Below, in pieces: positions 1-14,056 of a DNA stretch of 64,000 bases. The position numbers were made by a program, and so were the translations under genes. Each line of letters starts with the position of its first letter. Within the stretch, counting starts at the first letter, position 1. The notes under the pieces are model-generated. The model was not told the origin of the DNA and did no database searches. It worked only from the letters and a program-made list of their open reading frames with translations. This DNA comes from Aphis gossypii (lineage: Eukaryota; Arthropoda; Insecta; Hemiptera; Aphididae), in NCBI RefSeq assembly GCF_020184175.1, contig NC_065530.1, positions 66,565,260 to 66,629,259 of the forward strand, in the 5' to 3' direction.

Positions 1-3000
1 TTAGGTAGATTAAATTATATGTAAGCCATTTTATGTTTAGAAAAAATCCTCTTTATTCGTACAAAACTAAAAATATTTATATTTTAGTTTTTAATGTGGT
101 TTGGGGTTTGTTTTTTTAATTTGACTACTAATAGTTAGGTTATATCCTTTAATATTACATTAAATTTTTATTTATTTTTTTTATAATGTCCATGCAGTAT
201 AAAATACACACGTGCAATATAATAAATCTATTTTTAAATTTGCATTAAGTTAAACTTTTATGTAATGTTTGGTAGTATTCTCGTGTTAATAACTATTATT
301 TTGATATTTTTGTACATAATTTTTACTATAGAAAAATTAAATTTTAAATACATTTTAAAGTACTTATCTGATACTTAATAATTTAATACTGTTTAAATTA
401 TAAAACTTAAAATAGATAATTCGTTAATAATATATATTTAATAGAATATTTTAAGTTGCACAATAATTATTCTTAAAAAGAAAACTTGAATTTTAGTCTA
501 TAAACACAGACTTATTAATAATCTAAATACTAATTCAAGTTATTTGTTAATATTTGGAAATATAAACGACTATGTTTAAATATATAAATACACAATCATC
601 AAAAGTGCTATTGATACGAGATTGACATGTTTTGAAATTTAAATTTCTTAATATTTCTTCCTTATTTCCTATAATATGTCCTTAACTAGTTTCAGAAAAT
701 AGAATCTTATAAACCCAATATAAATTATATAACTAAACTTTGTATTCCTGCATGATTTTACGAATAATTTATGAAATATATACTTATATTTAGGCTTGTG
801 ATTGTTTTATTTTTTATGCTCAAGAAATAATTAAAAACATTGTATTACATTTCTAAATATTATACAAAAATAAATGTATAAAGAATTACTTATACACAGG
901 TAATATACTTTAACGTGGATTAATGTATAGATATAAACTAAAACTATTTATTCTTTTTATTTCGCTTAATGTCGGTAATTTTAAGTGTTGAAAGAATATT
1001 TTTGGAAATACTGATGCGGTATATATTTTTTGTGCTATTATGTATGTATCAGGTATATTTTTTTCTTACAATACATTTGATCATATAGTGATTCTGTCTC
1101 TCAAACAGTATTTAAAGACATCCTTTTTTTATTTCAAAGTTACACATTACCTATTACATTATTAAACTCAGTTATGTTAAATAATATTATATACATATAA
1201 TATATAATAAAATATTTAATTTTTTTCATATTATAAATTCACAAATATTGTTTAATAGTTTTTAAATAAATATATTTAATAAAGATCCTTAGGTTGTCTA
1301 GAAAAATTTTAACTTTTTTAAGTTTAAGAAAAATTAAAAATTGAATAGTTCTATTAATTTAGTCAATTCAAAGTTCAAACTGATTAAAAGATTATACACA
1401 TTTTTGAATGGAATATTTAATTATTTACTACTAAATTTTAAATGAAGTAAAATCTATATTTAACATAATATATATTGCTTATAGGTTATCGGATATACCG
1501 TAAATCCTACATGCACTATTGACTATAATATGTTTATATGGACTTATAGTAGGTGTCTGTTTATTTATTAGGTACCTTTATCGTCTTCTAAGGTTACTAT
1601 TTGTATTGTCTTAGAAGTATTCCCCAATGACCAATATGCTATTTTATGATTTCAGGCCACATTCAAAATATTTTGTATTTTTAAATTTTTAATTTCGTAC
1701 TTAAGTTTATGAATGGGACATATTTTTATAACTTCTCGAATGCATAATGTATTTATTTAAAGGAAATCATACGTAAATAAATCTTCACGTACAATAAAAA
1801 AATGACTTATGAATTCAAAAGGAACTTATGTGCAAATTATAATTTCTAGTCCATTGTTAATTAGTTCTTTAGCTTAAGAATTTCTTAACTAAAACTTGTA
1901 TTTTGAATACAATGAATTAAAATTAGTAGGTATTATAATTTAAATTGCACAGATAATGTAAAATATGACTATTGTTATATAGTTAAAATTATAATCTACT
2001 ATTTTATATCATAAAATAAATTTTTTATAGAAATGCAATAAAATATACGTCTTAATCATATCATGATATTAATAGAATAGAACATGGTGTAATACTGTAA
2101 CAAAATCATATTACAATAAATATCAATGATTAATATAATTTATTATAGATATGTGCAACAGTTAATAAAAAAATGAAAAAAATATAAAAACCTTTTTTGA
2201 ATGTTATAACAAATAATACAGCAATAATATTTAAACAATGTTTTTATAAAAACTACATTGTTTATTAGTCATAATTGTATTTCTATATAATATTTCATAA
2301 ACTTTACTATATACTATTATATTATGTAAAACATATCATAGAAAAAGACACGTCTCCGTATAAATATTATTTGATTATAAAACTTTTATTAAAATAAACT
2401 ATATTTTTTTTAAATCTAATAAATGTAATGATTAATAAATTAAATCAATTAACAATTAATCAATTAACATAAATAAAAAGTCAAATTTAAAACATGTCAT
2501 TATTTGAACTTTAACTGAATACTAAATATTTTAATTGTTGTTTCATAGTAGGTGTTTGAGTTTTAATTCTATATCAATTATTAATAACAAAAAGCTTTTA
2601 CGTATATAATATGTATTTTAATAAGAAATGCGTATCTTAATTAATATCATGACATACGATATGAATACGTGAGTACGAAATACAATTATTTTTTTTAAAA
2701 AAAACAATTACTTTAAACTGTAATAACTAATGAGTAAAGTTTAATAACTATATTTTATATGTATTGTTTTTTGCAACTTTAGAACTGTAATATTTAATTT
2801 ATACTTAGTATATCAAAATGTAATTTAATTAGCTAATTAGATATTATACATCTAAATATACAAAAAAAACAATCATTGGAGATGGTATATAAATAATACA
2901 AACGTGATTATAAATTTATCAATACTAAACAAGTTTAAATAAAACATTTAATTATGAGACACGAGTACCTATATGCAAGTTTTCTATTCATACTTAAACA

Positions 3001-4190
3001 TAATGTTGTCAAGTTTCAGTCTTTAAAAAACGTACCTATTTAATATTCAGTTAAATATCCGCATTTTATTAGGACGTATATTGTATACAAATGAATAGTT
3101 ATTCATAAATAATATATATATACATATCATTATTTATATTCTAAGTTCAAACTATTTATATACTCCATAATACGGCATGTACATATGAATACAATATAGG
3201 CAGTTAATTAAATATTCAACAGGATTTATTTTTTTTTTTTTTGCGTTAAATATGTAGAATGTAGGGTATTGGTATATTTTATAATATCGTATATATTTCA
3301 ATATATTTTTAAGTTTGATTGATTTCTTCTTTTTTAAATAATTTAAATAAATATTTTCCAACTTGAAATATTACTTATAATTAATGTAAACTTGTGATAA
3401 ATAATTTATTTGTAATTTATAATTTATTTATTTGTTTACTTATAATTATTATAAGTACATTTGTAGAATTCTAGGATATCAATAACTTCAGAAGAAATCA
3501 TATAAACTCAATTTGTGGAATTATAATAAGATTAAGTCTAATAATAAACGATGAGAAATTCTGGTTAACTGTCATTAATTAGTCACCATTTTTAAAATGA
3601 ATTCAACCTGTATCCATAATAATATGACAACAACAACGTGGTTATAATATTCCTACTTATCTTTTGGTTGACTATTATAATTATGAAAATTAAAATAAAT
3701 TGATTAAGTTCTGCTTTGTCGATGAATATCATTTTTAGTGTTGCTTCTAGTGTCATATTTTAAACCATATAGCTATCTTCAAAACATTAATAATACGTTT
3801 ATAAAAATTTGGACATTCAGTTTTTCATGGTTGTTAATTATTTTTCTCACAGTCTTAGTTTTATTTTCGGAAATATAATATGTCACTGGTTATTCATAAA
3901 AATAAACTAAAATATTTCTTTACTTACTATCAACTCAGTATATATATTTAATTACATATTTGGAATAAACATGACAAGTTTATTGAAAAATAAAAAATGC
4001 ATGTTGTAAATTATCAGTGTTTAATATAATATAAACTATATGAGTATATGAATAAATTATTCTTGTAAATAAATATGTGCTTAAACGCTAATTATAATAT
4101 TATCGCGTTGAAGAGTTACTGTTAATATAGTCCAAGTTAAAAGTTATGTTTTTTTTTTTTTTTAATGAACTAGTATTTTCCCTGTTTGTT
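1..4190. other. AT-rich desert, no gene
   Basis: Very AT-rich sequence with short homopolymers (poly-T at 3229-3242 and 4148-4162). Only trivially short frames of Tyr/Ile/Lys/Asn composition occur. No RNA gene, transposon end or splice-bounded exon was recognised. Confidence 0.8.
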
Positions 4191-4473
4191 GTTGAGTTTA
4201 CGATTCGTTTTTAAATTGCATCGCGTCAACTACGTCCCACTACGCCCCTTTCTCAATTCATATTGGAGCGAAAGTTTAATTTGAACGTCGTCGGATTAAA
4301 AACCACTCCTCCATCCCCAATGACCATTTACTAGAAGACCATCATCGTTCTTTTGCCGAGAAAATTTTCATTCGATTCTCTAGATTATTTTACACGGTAA
4401 ACTTTTCCGTTTACTTTTTTCTTTTATTTTTACAGTCCTGAATGTACTTTATTTTTTATTTACATTTTTTTCT

Positions 4474-4749
4474 ATGCTCTCCTTATTTCATCGTGTTAAA
4501 TTTCTACTGCTTTTAAGACTTTACCCTTCTTCATTGGTCGTAAAGCAAGAAAGGAAGGAAAATATGACTTGTGGTTATAGTCATGGTGAACTATTATTTC
4601 ATTACTGCACACCCGCGGATATGAATCAAAAAAATATTTTCCGAAAACATTTGCAACTGTTATTAACGTCTCCTGCACGAGTTTCAGCGTGGTTTGTTTT
4701 TTATGTGTTTCATTCAACTTATAAGGAAAAGAAAATAATACTTTTATAA
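4474..4749 (+). other. Orphan 91-codon frame, not recognised
   Basis: The frame starts with ATG after a T-rich run. It reads MLSLFHRVKFLLLLRL, a weakly signal-peptide-like opening, then a Lys/Glu-rich linker (VVKQERKEN), a Cys/His-bearing middle (MTCGYSHGELLFHYCTPADM), and a hydrophobic end. The surrounding 4200-4760 is less AT-rich than its flanks, which by itself lengthens open frames. No family resemblance was seen, no splice context is obvious, and an overlapping minus-strand frame of 73 codons shows the region is permissive. More likely chance or transposon debris than a gene. Confidence 0.12.
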
Positions 4750-5180
4750 ATTACTTTTAGAGTGCCGCTAATTTGAGTAACGTGTTACAGCATAATTTAA
4801 ATGTATTACTCATACTTATGTAAAACAATATGTTTGTGAACGTCTAAAGAACATCGTTTTTAATATTTATAAAATAGCTTGGGTACATTATGTTTTATGC
4901 TATCGTAAAGACATACATCACACACAATATTAAATATTTTTAATATTATGTGGATTTGAACATGAAATATTTATATATTATACACAACTAATGTGTTATA
5001 AAATATGACCTAAATATTAAATACGCATTTAAAAAGCACAAAATATAGAAAATTATTTTCAAATATTTTGCAATTGTTAAGCTTACCTATGATGTATTGT
5101 CAGTAGTTACAACTATTTATTTATCATACATTTATAAAAATAAAATTGATGATGATTATATCAATAAACTACATTAATAA

Positions 5181-5584
5181 TTATGATGAAAAAATGTACA
5201 ATTTAAACGCTATTGAAAAAACAATAAATAACGATAATGATAAATTATAACGATGGTATGTAACAATGTGTTTGTACGCAGAAAAACTGCGTTCCGCATC
5301 AACGATTTTATGGGTGCATATTTGAAACTCGACATTTCTGTTGAAAAACCCTGGATAAAAGAACTTTTGAAGTCGACGTTCTCACCTTGGTGTATTTTAG
5401 GAATTTCTTTTGAAATTAATAAAGACATATCTATTAATAATTTCAGAATATTTCTTTTAAAAATTAATACGCTAATTTTATTTTCAAAAAAATAATTAAT
5501 CGAATTTTTAACTCGTTCAAAATTTTTTAAATCGTCTATAAGTATCAAACCAGAAGTCTCTAGTTTTTTCAATACTTTCAAAAA
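5181..5584 (-). pseudogene. Decayed hAT-superfamily / CGGBP1-like gene, C-terminal part, frameshifted
   Basis: On the minus strand an open stretch reads KKLETSGLILIDDL, then a helical segment, SKEIPKIHQGENVDFKSSF, then FKYAPIKS (5303-5327). The frame then breaks. Two bases on, in another frame, it continues as DAERSFSAYK (5271-5300) and runs to a stop at 5181. The pair KYAPI-S and D-ERSFS-YK is the C-terminal signature of a hAT-derived, CGG-repeat-binding-protein-like family that is very abundant in aphid genomes. In that family the motif is continuous, so this copy carries a small indel. No upstream domain (a BED-like zinc finger would be expected) is readable above 5584, so the copy is also truncated. 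It is probably a dead transposon-derived copy. The family call comes from motif recognition, not from an alignment. Confidence 0.6.
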
Positions 5585-5599
5585 TAACTAAACAATTTG

Positions 5600-7080
5600 T
5601 GTTAATTTAAGTTAAATCTTTAATTATATTAATTGATTTAGTTAGAATTTCTTTAGATAGAAAGAAATAAACGATAAGAAAAATAGTATATTATAATGAA
5701 TTCGGTACATACGTACTAATAATGATCTACAAAACTATAATATTATATTATTTTTAAGATATTTTCAATTTTGTGTTGTGGAATAAATTTATGTAGTATA
5801 TAATAAAATGATTGTATACAAAATTATGAAATAAAATTAAAACATTCAAATGAATAGGCAATATGCAAAAACATGCGTTTTATGGAAAATATGCACTTAT
5901 AGCCAAAATATGCAAAAATATACAAAATAAAAATATGAATTTTTTTTATTTAAGTATGATTAATGAATATCCATTTACTGTATGTAATTACTTATAAAAA
6001 TATATGCAAGATCCGATATTTAGTTATAAGTTATAACTAACATTTACTTTTCAAGTACTCGTATTATATAAATCAATAAATAAATATATGATACATACAA
6101 GTTACAACTGTAATAATATAGTTACAGACTTACAATAAATAATGAAAGAACAAAAAAAAAATGTATTTATCTAATATATTTATAAAATATAAATTGATAA
6201 TAAAAACTAAAATAGAAAAATATGACAGATACGTTATAAAAACAGTTTTACATAAATTGATTCAAATAATGATACCTGTTTTCTAACTTATAAACGCATT
6301 ATTGAAGTAGGTACTTAATTAAACATAATAAATGGTTTTATAATTATGAAACGCTTTCTCAAAAATATAGTTACCTTTAAACTATGCGATTATTTGTTTA
6401 AATATAATCGTAGAATAGTTGCAAATAAAAATGTACGAAATATTAATATAATATTCTAAGTTAACATACAATTTATATTTGTTCCGTTCCAAAATTATTT
6501 CCGGAACAAAAATGATTATTTGTTCTGTTGTGATATTGTATAGTAATACGTTTGTCATGCTTATTTTGCACTCACGTCATTTCCTTCGAAATTAATAATT
6601 TAAATTTATATTTAATGAATACGTGAAATGATTTTTTAATTTATAAATTAACAAAAGAAAATGAAAAAAAGAAAATTTTATTTGTGTTATTGAAATTGCA
6701 ATAGTATTATTTTTTATATTGCCTATCTAATATAGAAATATTATTAGCTACGATAACTGGATTTTATTAATACAATCTCATCCAATTGTAATAAATAATT
6801 CAATTTTATGCAAAAACCTTTATAAATAGCTTATAGAATATATTGTACAAGTAATATACCTATGATATATAGGTAAATGTAAAAAAAAAATTAAAAAAGT
6901 CCATTAGTTGAATATTGTATATTCTATTGTACAATGCATTATATATCACATATTATACATGCCAATTTTTTTCCACATAAAATTTATAAATTATAAATAC
7001 AAAATATTTAATAACCTAAAATGATTAAATATAATAGATTATCATAGTATAATTAATGGATTTGAAGTTTAATAATTACT
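5600..7080. other. AT-rich desert, no gene
   Basis: AT-rich sequence follows the start of the decayed minus-strand gene. No upstream portion of that gene could be read here, and nothing else was recognised. Confidence 0.75.
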
Positions 7081-7097
7081 ATTTTATATTAAAATAA

Positions 7098-7220
7098 AAA
7101 CTGACACATACACACACACACACACATTCATACGCACTTACACACATATAAATACATCAAATTTATAATTTGTATTTATAGATATAATATATAATGTGTG
7201 TTGTGTGTGTGTATGTATTA
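7098..7220. repeat. Imperfect inverted repeat built from (CA)n and (TG)n
   Basis: A CA-rich run (ACACATACACACACACACAC, about 7105-7125, and TACACACATATAAATAC near 7140) is mirrored after a short AT-rich centre (AAATTTATAATTTG) by GTGTGTTGTGTGTGTGTATG at about 7195-7215. The two halves could pair over most of their length. It probably arose from inverted microsatellites. Confidence 0.7.
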
Positions 7221-7429
7221 AAAATATTTTAAGTACAAATTTTTATAAACAGATTTCTATATATTAAGTATGTATGAAAAAAAAACAATTATAATATTAA
7301 ATCAACTCTTTTTATTCCAAAACCACATAGGTAGAAAGTTTTTCTTTGGATTTTGTCTCATGTGATATTACGCAGTTCAGTTAAATTGGTCTAGAGTTCG
7401 TGTTGATAATCATTTGAGTAGTGTCTTAT

Positions 7430-7860
7430 GGTAGGGATCTCAAATGAAAAATGTAAGAAGGGGTAAAACTGAAGAAGAAATTGCTCATAAAGAGTATAAA
7501 GGGTAAAAGGGAAAAATGAGTCGATAAAGGGATACTGCCATGGTCGAATGGGGTAAAGGAGCTACAGACGGAGCAATTGAAAGCACAGAAGACAAAGTTT
7601 ACAATGTATATACGGAGAACATAAAAGTAGAAGAAACGCTCGTAGACAAGGGTGGGAAAAAAACAAAGGTGGCGCGGGCAGTGGACACAAGTGTGTATGG
7701 GCTAGTGAAAACAAGGGAAACCCGAGGGTCCATTGAGTGCGTTGTATTATGTATGAAGAACGGAGAACAAAGGACGTTAATAAGAAAAAAAAGAAGCGAC
7801 AAGAGACGCGGTTTCGACAAAACTACGAAGTCGAATTAAAAAAAAATAAAATAAAATAAT
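7430..7860 (+). other. Purine-rich island with a 99-codon frame, not recognised
   Basis: For about 430 bp the + strand is strikingly rich in A and G and poor in C and T, unlike neighbouring sequence. Within it ATG at 7540, in a good CTGCCATGG context, opens a Lys/Glu/Thr-rich frame (MVEWGKGATDGAIESTEDK onward) to a stop at 7837-7839. A shorter ATG frame precedes it at 7447. Charged composition with several Val/Thr stretches is compatible with a decayed gene or an exonised lncRNA, but no domain is seen. Purine bias alone removes many stops, so coding is doubtful. Confidence 0.2.
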
Positions 7861-10800
7861 AGGAATAAAGAAACTATAATGCGATATGTGCTTTGAAAAT
7901 ATTAGTGCGAATTGTTAAGGGTCTAATCTGTGCGAAATTTCTATAAAAAATGTTATGTTTAATAAACTATATGAATAGAATTATTATTATATGAATTATT
8001 TGAATCAGAAAAATCCGGAAGGTATTTGCTTATTTAAATTGTACAACATTATTTTCACATTTAAATAACAACTGTTAATGTTATGTTACAGTAAAATAAA
8101 CTAAAGTACATTCATTACATTTTTATCCTTTGCTTGTCATAAGATAAATGACTTGTTTTAAAATAATATACATTAGTGAAAAATTTAAAATTTAAATAAC
8201 TATTTATAAAATTAAATGTAAAATAACTTTAATTAATAAATGTTATTACAAACATATTAAAATACCTTTATACAATATTGTTAATAATATCTATCTGTCT
8301 TTAGTTTTTGAATATATTTTACGATGTGAAAAAAATATTTTATTAAACAAAATCTGATTAATTTATATAATACTTTACTTATACCTTTGTATTAAAATAT
8401 TTTTATATCACTGTCAAAATGATAATAAAGAATTTTATTTATGAAATGGTTAAATATACATAATATAATATATTATATATGTTCCTTTCTGACGCAGTTA
8501 TTGGATTAAATTTGATTTATAGATTTACTAGTGTGACGGGACAGACAAAGTAGTGCTCTATTGAAAATGATAGCGAAAAAAATGAACTATATAATATGTT
8601 CTAGTAAAATATTGCTGTTAAAATATCTCTATCGACCTTATTTTCTATAATATTTATTTCTGAAATGTACGTTTTGTACATACGTAGATAATAATTAATT
8701 TTATTGGTCAATTAATAAAAATATAATTGAATTAATGTTGTAGTACGAATTATAATACATTAACAATGCGTAACACTATAATGATATAGTTTATTATAAT
8801 TAAATAATTTATTTTTAAAATCAAAATCAAATATCTATTCTTTAATGTCTAATCAAGTGTATTTCTATTATACATGTAGGTATCTGAAATAAATCATAAC
8901 TTGGTATAACTCGTGTTGTTCATTATCAATTCTAAACAAGAGACAGTAATATGAACGCAGCTTGAATTTATTTATTAAATTATTTTTTCTGATTTATTTG
9001 ACTAATAATGAAACATTCCATCTAATAAAAATCTAAAAAACAGTAAGTGTTTTAATTTTTAATTGATTCTTAAGCTCGTCGACGCAATGTCAAGAATTAT
9101 TTTTTATTCATTTAAATATTTATAATACACTGCACATAAATTACTAAATATTGTTATTTTATATAAGCTTGTAAAAAGTTTTATTGACTATATAAACCTT
9201 AAATGCGTTAATGTGATATTTAATATTGTCTTTATTTTAACATTAAATTACTATTAATAATTAATTTTAGATGGATGATTAAGTAAGTTAGTAAAGTAGG
9301 AGTACGTTTAAAACTATAATATTAAGTAGGTGAATAAAAAGTTAATGTATTGTGTCATCAATAAGTGCTTAAATCTTTATATTAAATTTACAGGATTAGA
9401 TAAATGAAAGGATAACATTTTATTAATATGATTTTACCAATATTCAATGTTGTCTATTGTCTTAAAATGTACGCTTAAACTTATCTGTCTACATCAGTTT
9501 TAATACGAAATTCGACAGACAGACGTCAGTTCTTCCGAGTACCACTACGGCGTGTCAAAGAGTTTTTCTAGACGGATAGCATTAATAGAAATTGTAGAAA
9601 AGGAAAACAATTACTAAATCTTTGTATTGACCCACTACTGTAACGATCTAATATAAAATCTAGACTTATTATTTTTTAAATTATATTTTATTTCTAAAAC
9701 AACATAATCACACGGAAGTATCCAAAATATGTGTGCTGGGAAAATATTTAAATGAATAAAAGGAATTTTTTTATAAATTTTTGTGATTTTATAAAACCAT
9801 TGCGGTTTCTGTTTTTTAATTTTTTTTTGTAATGTTATATTTTATTGCACATAAATTACTTAAAATGTTAAACTTAAAAACTTACTTTCTTTTCCTAACG
9901 GTTACCTACTACAGTTTATTACAACAATATATTTATTGTATTGTAATTGAATTGCATTAACACAAATTTTATTTTTGGTTTATATATTTTAATACAATAT
10001 CATGAAAAGCAGTTGAAATGGTAAATTTATTTTTCGTTAAAACAATAATTATTCACCAGTCAGAACAGAAGATATTTTTAGAATAATTCAAATACATAAA
10101 CCAACATAATTACTTACAATGAAAAAAAAAACTATTTTCATTATATAAATCACTAGGGTTTATTAATATACTGGTTCTTTAACTAATAAATTATATCAAT
10201 TGTCGTTCAGTAAGTATTAAATAAAAATAGAATAAGTAATCGTTACACTTCCATAATATATTTATATATACTACTGTGCAAAATTAATTTTAAGAATAAT
10301 TGAATAATATTAAAGCAATAGAATTATAATAGGTTTTATAGAGAATGTATTATATAAATATTAAATATAGTACTATAATGGCTGATAATAGTGAGGACTT
10401 AATATTTTTTTATTTCTAAATATTGACATATACTTTCATATTTTAATGACTTAAAGTATATTATTTATTGATGGTAAAGTAATCACATGCCGCGTATCTA
10501 ATATAATTAAATAACTTTAAATGCATTTTAATTTATTTTCTATCATATTATTTTATCATGTCTAGTTATAGATGCAACTTTTGTTATAAAAATATATACT
10601 AATTTAAATTCTAACAAGATAGAACAAGTAGATGTTTAAGATTCGGTTTTCAATAGATTTTATATTAAGTTATTGATGGTTTGTTAACATTTAAAAAATT
10701 AAAAAAAAAAAAAAAATTTTAATTTTTAAATGTGGAGTTATTGTTTGCTATAATATATTGTTGGCACTCAAATAAATTATCATCTAAAGCAGCTAGTAGA

Positions 10801-13000
10801 AATTTCCTGGGACTTATTTACAATTATAGGTATAGTACATTAATACATAAAGGATATTTTCATTATTATTATTGATGTTACCTATAGGCTGTAGTAATTC
10901 AAAATAGGGTTTAACTTAAGAGCCAGTTTTAGTGAATCAAAATCCATTCATTCTATTTGAATGTGGTTTTTTGCATATTATGATTCATGAAAGAGGTAGC
11001 CCAGCAACCCTTTAGTTAACAATTCGAACTAATCTCTCACCATACATCTTTCAAACTGAATGTGAATAATACTATATGAATTAAAAATGTAGTACTGCTA
11101 ACTGTTAACAATAAATCCATTTATAAATTTATAGTAAAAAAAAAAAACCATACAATAATAGAAATTGTTTTGTATAAAAAAAGTCCAATTATAGTCTATT
11201 ATTCGTATAATTTATATATATGTTGGTAATTAGAATGATTAGGTATTAAATAATTATCTTAGAAAATAATTGTAATTAATATTTTTAATACATAGTATGA
11301 ATTTAAACATAATAATATAATATTGTAGTACGTACAACATCACAATAATAATATCAAAAATTTAATTTCTCATGATATAGGAAACTATAATTTCGTACTA
11401 TTCTAAAAATGTTAAAAATGAAATTAATTATAATTGTATTGAATCATACTAAAATACATAGAGATTTATCATCTTAAAATGCAACATGATTGTTAAGTAA
11501 TTTTATATTCAAACAAAACATTTTAGTTATTTAGAGTAAATATTTAGTGATTATTATTTAGTTATTTTCTAGTCATTATAATAATATTCAATGTCAGTAA
11601 AACAGGATAAACTTAAAACTAAAGATAATTTATTTATTGAAATACTAAAATATTTTTTATTTTAAACAGTTTATTAGAATATATTATTTTAGCTTGTTTT
11701 GTATTTATTGTATAAAATAATAAATATGCGTTTTACTTTAATTTAATTTGTATTTTTAACTATATTCTAAGTACTTAATTTGTAGCTTAAAAAAAGCTTA
11801 TTAGATTTTAAAAATGAAAACTTTGAAAATATAAATCTATCATTTATCTAGTATTCTGGTCTGAATGGTTAGAATACTTTTAAAATCAAACATAGATCAG
11901 TTTAAAACACTGTATTCATCGAGTAAAAAATATGCAAATAAATACCTTGGAAAATATCTGTGATTCTAATTATCACTTTTTGATTAATATATTTACATGG
12001 TTATTTCATTTATAAAAATATTTTCTGATAAAATGTCTACAAATCGAGAAATCTTGTAATTTATTATTAACTATATTAAAACACGCTCTATATTTTTTTT
12101 TAAGTTTTTACCTACTAGAAATACAACAAATCCAGTTGTTTCATACTTTTATTTAAAGATTTTTTTAGCACGACTTGGTGTTAGCAATACATTTATACGA
12201 AACAATAGTCTCAAAAGTTTTCCCTAAAGCTTAGTAACTCTTCCATTTGCTTCAATTCGTATTGTTTATAATGTGAAGTTCACCTAAACGATTAAATACG
12301 GTTCGTTGAATGTTTAATAGCGCATTTATCAATGTCACCTTAAACATGGGATGTATTGAATGAAAAGTATGCCTTGATTTTATTACCCTTTATAACATAA
12401 CCAAGTAGGTTATTATTTATGTATATAGTTATATAGAACACAAATCCTATTTAATAGGATTCGATTATATCGATTTTTGTGTCCAATAACATTGTCTATG
12501 TTTTGGTTGACAATGTTAAGGTTTAATGTAAGATAAACCTATTTCATTTAGTATAAGAAACAGACTTAAGTGTAGATGTGCTATACAATATATACATACT
12601 TAATTAACTTATTTTACAATTAATAATACATTAATACATTTAACAGAAATTATTATTATTGAACGCGAGTATAGGTGAATTATTAATTATTATAAGCTAC
12701 GTCATATTTTAAATAAAATGTTAAATATTATAAAAAAAAAAATTCGTATGAAGCATATGGATATATTGAAAATTATAAAAAAAAACATTATATAACATTA
12801 TTATCCTTTTGTTTATTGCAGTGCATTATAATAATATTCTCTGTATATAAACATAAAATATCAATATAGTATATATACATTTAAAAAATAATCTATGGTT
12901 GAATTGAGGATTAAAATTGTATTTTGTTTTACATACACTTTTTAAATTGTATTATATATTACAATAAAATCTGTAAAAGAAAAAAAGTTTAACGGGTACG
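7861..13000. other. AT-rich desert, no gene
   Basis: Apart from the compound hairpin at 12438-12482 and a slightly GC-richer 9485-9565, this is uniform AT-rich sequence with poly-A tracts (for example 10698-10715 and 11136-11147). No gene, RNA or element terminus was seen. Confidence 0.75.
12438..12482. repeat. Compound hairpin: outer stem enclosing two smaller hairpins
   Basis: Outer arms ACACAAA (12438-12444) and TTTGTGT (12476-12482) enclose AATCCTA-TTTAA-TAGGATT and a second small stem, CGAT-TATAT-CGAT-like. The arrangement resembles a three-way junction. In AT-rich DNA short stems are common, so a function is uncertain. Confidence 0.5.
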
Positions 13001-14004
13001 CTTATGTATATATTCACCGCTTATAAATCGAGAAATGTTCTTGTTATAGGTCTATTTGATATATTTACCGAAACGTGTCCTTTGGTCGATATTTATTATA
13101 CTCAGAATACGCATACATATAATATCTATGTACGAATCAAAATTAAAATGCATTGAAAATTATCTGCACGCCTGCATTGTCGCATCGTAATAAATTAACG
13201 ACATAAATTAATATTATATAATATACGGTTCAAGCAGTGATATATTGTATATAAAATATTATACAGATGATGATAAACTATCGACGTTTAATTAACAGTT
13301 TTAATAAGATGTAAAATATTATATATTATTTTAATTTGAACGCGATAGAGAGACGACGAGGAGGAACGAGAAAATGTTTATAGCATTTACAATTTTAATC
13401 AGAGGCGCGTAAAGTTTGCAGAGGTCGTGCGTAATCGCGTACATTATAATATAGAGGAAACTCGAACGATAGGGCAACCTTCTCGGGAGCGTTGATATGG
13501 TTATTAAAATTAAGAGCCTCGCCGGCAACTCGACAATATATGTACGAGCGGATTTCTCCAGAGACACTGGTGGCGGCGGCGGCGGCGGTGGATTTACACG
13601 GCAAACACTAGGGCAATTAGTTAAAATATGAAAAGCCGCGACGGCGGGAATCCGTAGACGACCGTATGCACAAAAATAATAGGATGTGCAATATTTTAAC
13701 GGAGCATTTCATCTGCGCCGAGTACCGCGAGAGTGTTCGTATTATATATATATAATACGTATATATATATACATGTCTAACGTCTATATAATATGTATAT
13801 ATATACGTCATTTTTATTTCTCTCCTGCAGCCTCGTGTACCTTATCCCGTAGACGCGCCCCATATCACTGGATAACTTTACATATTAAACCCATTTAAAA
13901 GATTAAAAGCGAAGGCGCTGCGGTGACGATGACAACCACTCTGTATATATAGACATCGGTCGGATACAATATGTATACGCATATTATAATGGGCTGCTAT
14001 AGTA

Positions 14005-14056
<52 letters not shown>

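Noticed and set aside
3152..3361. 69-codon minus-strand frame
   Set aside because: Lys/Tyr/Ile/Asn composition is dictated by AT-rich sequence, with no motif or splice context.
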